DNA of 64,000 nucleotides from Utricularia gibba (Eukaryota > Streptophyta > Magnoliopsida > Lamiales > Lentibulariaceae), in the NCBI GenBank assembly GCA_002189035.1, contig NEEC01000002.1, positions 5,293,001 to 5,357,000 of the forward strand. The letters are read 5' to 3'. The notes below the pieces were generated by a model. It searched no databases and was not told the origin of the DNA. It saw only the letters and a program-made list of their open reading frames with translations. Positions 57,969 to 64,000 of this stretch are shown in pieces (position 1 is the stretch's first letter; every line of letters starts with the position of its first letter). Both the position numbers and the translations under genes were made by a program.

Positions 57969-60899
57969 TGCAAACACCAGGAAGCTGGATCCTGCGTTGG
58001 TTAGCTTCACTATGAAATCCCCTCAAAGCGATACATGTAGCCTGTTGCAGAATAGCATTTTCCAAGAACGAGCCCATTTGTAAAATGCTGTGCCTGATAC
58101 ATTGCTTCCATGTGGCTACAGGCAGAGCTGGGTGATCATCATTATCTGGAATTTGGCAAGCTGTTAAAATCAATAACCTGCTGTGTCTCGTTGACTCTTG
58201 TCGTAGATAGAGTTTCTTGCATCATTCTGGGCACACGTCAATAGGGCAGCATGCACTACATGGAACGCGAAGGTGCAGCTGCCAATGAAACCTCGCATCT
58301 TCAGACAAATATCTTGTCCGTTCATGCTCTTCAACTAAATAAATAATCAGAGCGAGGCCTCCCAAATTGCTCCTCCGTAGCGTGGCGTAACCCTATGGAT
58401 CAAACAAACTTACATGCAAAGCCGGGCATGCGTCCGACTCCATGGGTTACGGATAAACCGCCGAGTTAGGAAAAAAATTCTGTGACTCGATACGTATGCA
58501 TTGACAGGTTGAGCACCTTGACCCGTTTCCGGTCAACTAGTATATATACATCAAAGAGTTAGTCTGATATTGTTAAGCACCGCAAACATTAAACTGTGAT
58601 GTGTATTTCAGGCACCACAAATATTGAATTGCAATGTGCTATAAGATTTTTTCTCCAATTGAAATCACATAATTTATTCATTCGATCATAATGCACCAAA
58701 AATATCTAATGTTATAATATTTATTCCATAATTTTAAAACGTATTATTTAATACATTTTAGCTATACGATGCGTAAGGATCGAGTACTATAGCTGTTTTA
58801 TCCTATTTATCATTATACAATCGATCCATTCACATCGGTTGTGTCGAACAAGAACACACTTGGGGCAAAATTGGTACCCTAATCGTGACGTCAGTGCTGT
58901 ACCAATCTACTAGAGTTGGGCACTGCAAATGTTGATCAGACATGCATGGGCATCAAAGAGTCAGTCTGCCTATCCTAGGCACATCAAACGTGAATGTGAA
59001 CGTGAACTCTATGAATTCAGCTTCAATTATGGTTCAAAAATCTTGGGTAAATCGAAATTATTCTCTAGAATGCGCAATAAACAGTTAGTAGGACGTTCGG
59101 CTCAAACTCATTCACAAGCCAGAAAATTCAAACTTATTCACAGTTCATTTAATTATACTTAATTGGGTTGGATTTCAATTTAGTTGTATTAAACCCAATA
59201 ATTAGGCTGTTAAAAGTTTTTTTAATAAAAAACAATCTTTTTTTGTTAGATTGTATTATAGGTTCAATATCAAACTACGGACTCGTCCGGTACCCATTTT
59301 TTATGAATATGGATAATGGGTCCGATTTATCATAGTTCGATAAAACATATATATGAGGCGACTCGTATTCATGTTCAGTTCTACTCCCATATCCATATCA
59401 GCATATTGTTGCAAACTTGCACACAGCCCAAAAACTATAAAACGTAGCTGAAATTAGCGTGTTCTTCCCCTGCAATCAACGAAGACACTACCCCATCTTC
59501 CGTTGCAACGGAAGATGGAGATGACGCCTTGTTTCACGACTAGATGCACGCTGGCGCCATTGTTCACTCCTGCTCGTTTAGCAGATGACTTTTTTATGTG
59601 TAATAAAAATGATTATCTTTAGAATCTATTAAATAAAAGGTTTAAGATGAAATTTATTAATAAATAGTTTACCTAAATCGTATTTTATAACCCTTTTTTT
59701 TTTACCATTAAAGCCTTTTTGATTCAATATTATTTAAATCTTCATCCTTTCTCTTTTCTATTTAAAGTATTTTTTATTTAAAAAATTAGACAGCGTAATT
59801 ATCATTTCAAATATCTATATGATTAATGTACAATTTATCAATATTTTTAAAACTATCCAATAAACTACATCTTTAATTAATCTATCCAATAACCTTCTTT
59901 TGCTTAATAATTCTTTAATCATATCTACCATTACTCAACTATATTATTATTTATTTAAAAAGGAAATTAAAAATAATCAATTTTCCAAATTACCATGCTT
60001 TAGCTCCACCACTCCAAACATTAATAAGGTAGAGGATAAAGGTATTATGTAAATCACTATGATGTACAAGTGCGGGATCGCGAATCTATGGATACACGCA
60101 TAGAGTATTCAGGAAACTTAAATATATCAGTATTTATAATAAAAATTATTTATTAAAAATACATATTTTTTTTAAAACATTAGTTATATAATAATAAATA
60201 ATTAAAAATTGATAGATAAATTTTAAATTTAATTATTATAAAAAAGTAATAAATCAATATGTAAATATTTAAATACCATATTAACCAATATTTAAAAGAG
60301 AAATCTAATATAAAAAATATTAAGATTAATATTAATGAATAGCATAATTTTAATCTCAATAAAAAAAGATAATCCATACAACCACTGGTAAAATAAACAA
60401 AATAATGATTATAGAATTGAATAAAGTTATTGAATAATAATATTATATAGATATATATATATCTATTTCTTGTTTTTAGTTTTTATTTATAATAAAAAAT
60501 TATTGAATACATGTACATGAATTCATATGTGTATCCATGAATTAGTGTATTGAGTATGTGAATTTGCATAAAATAGGAAAATCTGTGTATCATATTTATA
60601 TTAACAATTAAAACATCCCATTATTTTCTTATTGATTTTTCAAGTTTTATACTAAAATAAAAAATACATTTTTCGAATTTTTAAAATGTTTTTAATTTGA
60701 TTTAAAAAGAAATGGAAAATTATGAATATGACATGCAGTCCAATATTGAGATAATTATATAATGTAAATATTGATGTTTTATTTTCCTTTTAGGGCCATT
60801 CCCATCAGCAAAAAGGTAATTATATTATGTTGCTCACTTTGGCTCCATAAACGGTTTATTTAAGTTTTAGGTCGCTGGTTCAAAAGTTGCCTGAAAGAT
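57969..60899. other. Intergenic spacer between the duplicated genes
   Basis: First ~500 bases are 3' UTR and flank of copy A. The rest is AT-rich with no conserved frame. Contains a perfect 26-bp palindrome (59,493-59,518) in a short GC-richer patch, and an AT palindrome near 60,445-60,470. Confidence 0.5.
59493..59518. repeat. Perfect 26-bp palindrome
   Basis: CCATCTTCCGTTG followed directly by its exact reverse complement CAACGGAAGATGG, with no loop. Function unknown; it contains CCGTTG/CAACGG, the core of a MYB-type site, on both arms. Confidence 0.85.
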
Positions 60900-61446
60900 T
60901 AGGGCGTCCATCTGGAACCCACCTCACCTTTTATCTGCCCCGTGAGCCAAAAGTTGGCCTCCTGATCTTTCGTGGGGAAGGCCCATATCGTCCCGCTGAA
61001 CCAGTAGCCTGTGTTCTTCGGGTGTCAGCTCTGGCTTCAGTTCAGTTTCCCTGGTGATTGCTTTTTCTGGGTTTTCAATACGAGAGAGTATCCGGAGTAG
61101 GGTTCCAAGGAAAGCCGGGTTACATAACTGAATCCCTGCCAAGTTTCTCATTTTATTGATGAATGGTTGTGATTTGTGTGTAGTACGGCATTGAAGGGGA
61201 TTTGCACTGTGCTGTCTGTGGAGAAAGTATCCATTGGCTCATTCTGTGTCTGCTACTTTCTTTCTTGGTATAGTTTGCTCAGTTAATTTTCCCGTTCTAA
61301 TGATTCTCTTCAGGCAGGAATGAATTTTCTGGCTTATTTGAGCTATGAGCCTAAAGAAAATCCAGGATTTGACGTGTGATGAAATCTTGCCTGAAAAGCT
61401 CAATTCGTAGTTGTTCTCGTTGGCAATCTTGAAAAAAAAAAAACAA
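60900..61446 (+). promoter_or_regulatory. Leader region of second TIGR01589-type gene
   Basis: Homologous to 55,546-56,373 (see that entry). Ends in an A-run just before the start codon at 61,447. Confidence 0.5.
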
Positions 61447-63280
61447 ATGTCTACTGGTGAAGCAAGAAAATATTCTCTGCAAGAAATGCAGATGGTAAGT
61501 TTCTTACATCTGTCGAATATCCAAGATATGCCAGTATTTATGCGTCATGTATTTGTGATTGATATTCTATGTCGTGGACGAATGTGAAACTGTAGTTGGG
61601 ATGATTCACAATAGTATATATGCAAGTTTACCCAACTCATCATTCGGGTCATCTTATTTTTTTTTTTATGTGTCTAGCACATTGTGTATAAATTGTGGTT
61701 ATGGTCTTCATCTTGTCATAGAATCATGTTGATACAGTTGAAGTTTGTTTCATACTCGTGGTTATGAACTGTTTCTTTAATTAACTGGATTGACTCAGGG
61801 CGAGGTTTCTTTTTTTTTTTTTTTTTTTTGAATTTTATCAGGTTCAGAGTTTAATAGAAAGGTGTCTTCAATTTTACATGAGCCAGACAGAAGTAGTTGA
61901 TACCCTGCTGCAGCACGCCAAGATTGAACCTAGCTTCACTGAGTTCGGTAATTATATTGCTCTTTTCGTTTTTTCATGTCATCAATTTATCATTGTTGCT
62001 TCGATTGTTTCAAGGGTCTCACTACCTCACATTGGAGTTTATTTACAAGTTGAAATTTCTGATTTTCGTCTTGGCCCTTAAGCGTATATATACTAAAAAC
62101 AGTGCGGAAGCAAGTCATTTTCTTAATTTTGGAATATTTAAAATCACTGCAGCTCTAATGCAACTCACATAAACTTTCAGTGTGGCAGAAGCTAGAAGCT
62201 GAAAATCAGGACTTTTTCAGAGCATATAATATGAGGCTAATTGTGAAAGACCAGATTTTTAAATTCAATCAGTTACTTGAGAAACAGGTAGAGCTAATGG
62301 ATCAAATGAGTAAGGGCAAAATTGTTCCTGTTCCTCCACCGAATGGGTCCGAGGTGCACCCAAGTAAGCTCCTCTTTTTTTTTGGGTGGGGGGGGGGGGG
62401 GGGTGATGTTACTACTCCGCAAATTTTACTTTTTTGAACATGATTTCTCCTTGCTTCTTCTTGATATCTGATAATATGTTACATTTCCATTATATTTTGG
62501 TAGAGCATGAAATCCCAGCCTACCATACTCCACAACTAGCAGGGCTATCTATAAATGAAGAGAACTTGCTCTCAAAAACTTCTGCAACGCCTGATGTTTG
62601 CATTGGCATGACGTCACTGCAACCATGTGTTCAAGTTGGACCCCATCTGGCTGCTGGTCACGTTGGAAGGTTTGATGGTGCTGGAAATGTTATGCTGGCT
62701 CAGGGCCTGAACGCCGGAGTGAGACATAGTATGAATGCTACGATAATCAAAGCCGAAGATGGTTATTCTGGAAATCCAGCGGTATTTGGAATAGACAACA
62801 ATCTTGTAGAACATCAGAATGTTATCGGAGAGGCATCAATTTCACCCTTCAGTGGAGGGGAATCCCATGGCCAGGCAGTGACTGATTCTTTCTTGGATCT
62901 TGGGATGAACTCATTTGGGTTTTTGGGTCAGATAGGTCGCAACTTCAATTTACCCTACCTGAACTCCGATTATCCTAATGGTGCCGGTGAGAATCCAAAT
63001 TCCCATTCACCCTCTTCCACAAAAGGAACTCCCCTAAACTAAAGTGACTGCTGTTGACTGAATTTATGATCAGACCTACTTGGGGGCTATTCGAGATCTC
63101 CATTCCTGGCACCAGAGACAAACTTTTTGGATATACAGGGGGAACAAGGTAACTAAGTGAATGCTATTCATTTATTCTCTGATCCACGGAATGTCTTAGT
63201 TTTGCAACTTCTGGCCAGACCTCAAGAAGCTAGACAATATTTCGGAGGGGTTTGGTTGTGAAGATTTTGGAAACAATTGA
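61447..63280 (+). CDS. Plant-specific TIGR01589-domain protein, copy B, 6 exons
   Basis: Paralogue of the gene at 56,374. Exons: 61447-61494, 61842-61947, 62181-62363, 62504-62986, 63074-63148, 63219-63280; 318 residues. Every exon phase equals that of copy A, and exons 1, 2 and 6 have identical lengths (48, 106, 62 nt). Domain: YSLQEMQMVQSLIERCLQLYM, SQTEVVDTLLQHAKIEPSFT, VWQKLEAENQDFFRAYNMRL. The C-terminal half keeps IIKAEDGYSGNPAVFGIDNN, SPFSGGESHGQAV and DLKKLDNISEGFGCEDFG. Intron 1 has a 20-T run before its acceptor and intron 3 a 16-G run (62,388-62,403). Function unknown. Confidence 0.88.
62388..62403 (+). repeat. G16 homopolymer in intron 3 of copy B
   Basis: Sixteen consecutive G (a T interrupts just before). 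It could form a G-quadruplex in DNA or in the unspliced RNA, and is also a place where sequence length is uncertain. Confidence 0.8.
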
Positions 63281-63852
63281 ATGTTACTCTAGCAGGTATG
63301 AGGTATATCCTTTTTTTTCTGATCATGTCATAGGTTGCTACGATGACAGTTTCTTATTATTTTCTTGCATCTGAACTGATAAGGTTTTGTTACAGGGATG
63401 ATTGGGTGATGGACTTGATCCATTTCCGGCTATTTGTTTCGTCCCCCCAGCCACCAACCAACTCACAAGCGAAGTAAAATGAACATGGTCTGTGTTTCTG
63501 TACTCCGATTTGCTTCTACTTTCTTACCGATGTAAAAAGGTGATTTCCCCGATTACTGTATGTTGTTACTTAGGCTGTACAGGCACTCCGGTATGGGTTC
63601 TGTGGTACAGCGTGTGTTTGAAAAAACCCTTTTGCTTTTGGACATTCAAGAATGCCATTCTCTTACAAGAAGATCCCAACTTTTGTTTGTGTACGTGCAT
63701 GGTGAGATGCCTTGTTTCAGGTACTCCAGGGTGGCAATGGGTGTTCTTTAGGCTTTGATTTATTGATTTATGAGTATTTTGTTTAAAAAACATGAATAAA
63801 TATTCGAATCCAAAAGATTGATACTTGGCCGAAGAATTTCATGGCATCATCT
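63281..63852. other. 3' flank of copy B
   Basis: Probable 3' UTR, possibly with an intron (cag at about 63,395), then AT-rich flank. No conserved frame. Confidence 0.4.
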
Positions 63853-63999
63853 TCAGCAGAGACTGTTCCTGCGCAATGCTTCGATCACCATATGAATTTC
63901 AGCTGTCTGACAATGCAATCTGTCCCAAGAGACGAACATGTGGAAACTATCGCCACACTCCAAGCAGCTCCAGCCAGGAGGCTTCATCAAGTTCATGTC
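63853..63999 (-). CDS. Possible 3' end of a minus-strand gene, cut by window edge
   Basis: Minus frame open from the window edge for 48 codons to TGA at 63853-63855. It encodes PPGWSCLECGDSFHM then WDRLHCQTAEIHMVIEALRR. The C-x-x-C and later C/H residues could form a zinc site and the base composition is GC-richer than the flank, but I recognise no family. Could be chance. Confidence 0.3.
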   Translation of the reverse strand, partial: DMNLMKPPGWSCLECGDSFHMFVSWDRLHCQTAEIHMVIEALRRNSLC

Positions 64000-64000
64000 T

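Noticed and set aside
1-64000. tRNA, rRNA, CRISPR arrays and bacterial-type operons
   Set aside because: Nothing resembling them was seen by eye; introns and plant gene families show this is nuclear plant DNA. A tRNA scan was not possible.

Overview
This window is nuclear DNA from a flowering plant. Single-copy plant genes with introns (cytochrome c, an ARF1-like auxin response factor, MAD1, a P-class PPR protein, TSJT1/AILP-type protein, HDHD3-like hydrolase, glutaredoxin-like protein, two plant-specific TIGR01589-type genes) lie as GC-richer islands in very AT-rich DNA full of decayed transposons. I cannot place the species; eudicot versus non-grass monocot is open. Exon boundaries were read by eye from GT/AG sites, phase and family knowledge.

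Layout. 0.9-1.9 kb: cytochrome c (+). 3.8-6.8 kb: a decayed Ty1/copia element with both LTRs that has lost reverse transcriptase and RNase H. 7.7-11.2 kb: ARF1-like gene (-, 13 coding exons). 16.2-21.4 kb: MAD1 spindle-checkpoint gene (+, 15 exons) with an apparent 1-nt frameshift just after the start. 22.1-22.9 kb: DTW-domain tRNA-modification gene (+). 23.7-26.1 kb: intronless PPR gene (+). 26.7-27.7 kb: TSJT1/AILP-like gene (-). 33.4-34.7 kb: HAD hydrolase (-).

35.9-41.7 kb is a nested transposon graveyard: a DUF659-type transposase relic (+) is interrupted by a complete-length but decayed hAT element (37,459-40,816, -) with an 11-bp terminal inverted repeat and a diverged 8-bp target duplication. 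A small Tourist-like MITE sits at 42.2-42.5 kb.

The most unusual object is at 42.9-52.7 kb. Two ~0.5-kb inverted repeats enclose about 9.85 kb holding, head to head, a Mutator-like (MULE) transposase (-) and a five-exon gene (+) that joins a 'gypsy-type transposon' (PF04195-like) N-terminal domain to an FCP1/NIF-like HAD phosphatase domain. Both genes are now broken. I read this as a MULE that carries a second, phosphatase-bearing gene, comparable in layout to MULEs that carry ULP1 proteases; I know of no description of a phosphatase version. A recurring TCACNGTAATT / AATTACNGTGA motif, tandem repeats and a duplicated divergent-promoter segment lie inside it.

53.4-54.6 kb: single-exon glutaredoxin-like gene (+). 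56.4-58.0 and 61.4-63.3 kb: a tandem pair of TIGR01589-type genes (+) with identical exon phases and shared 5' leaders. The rest is AT-rich intergenic sequence in which I see no supported gene.
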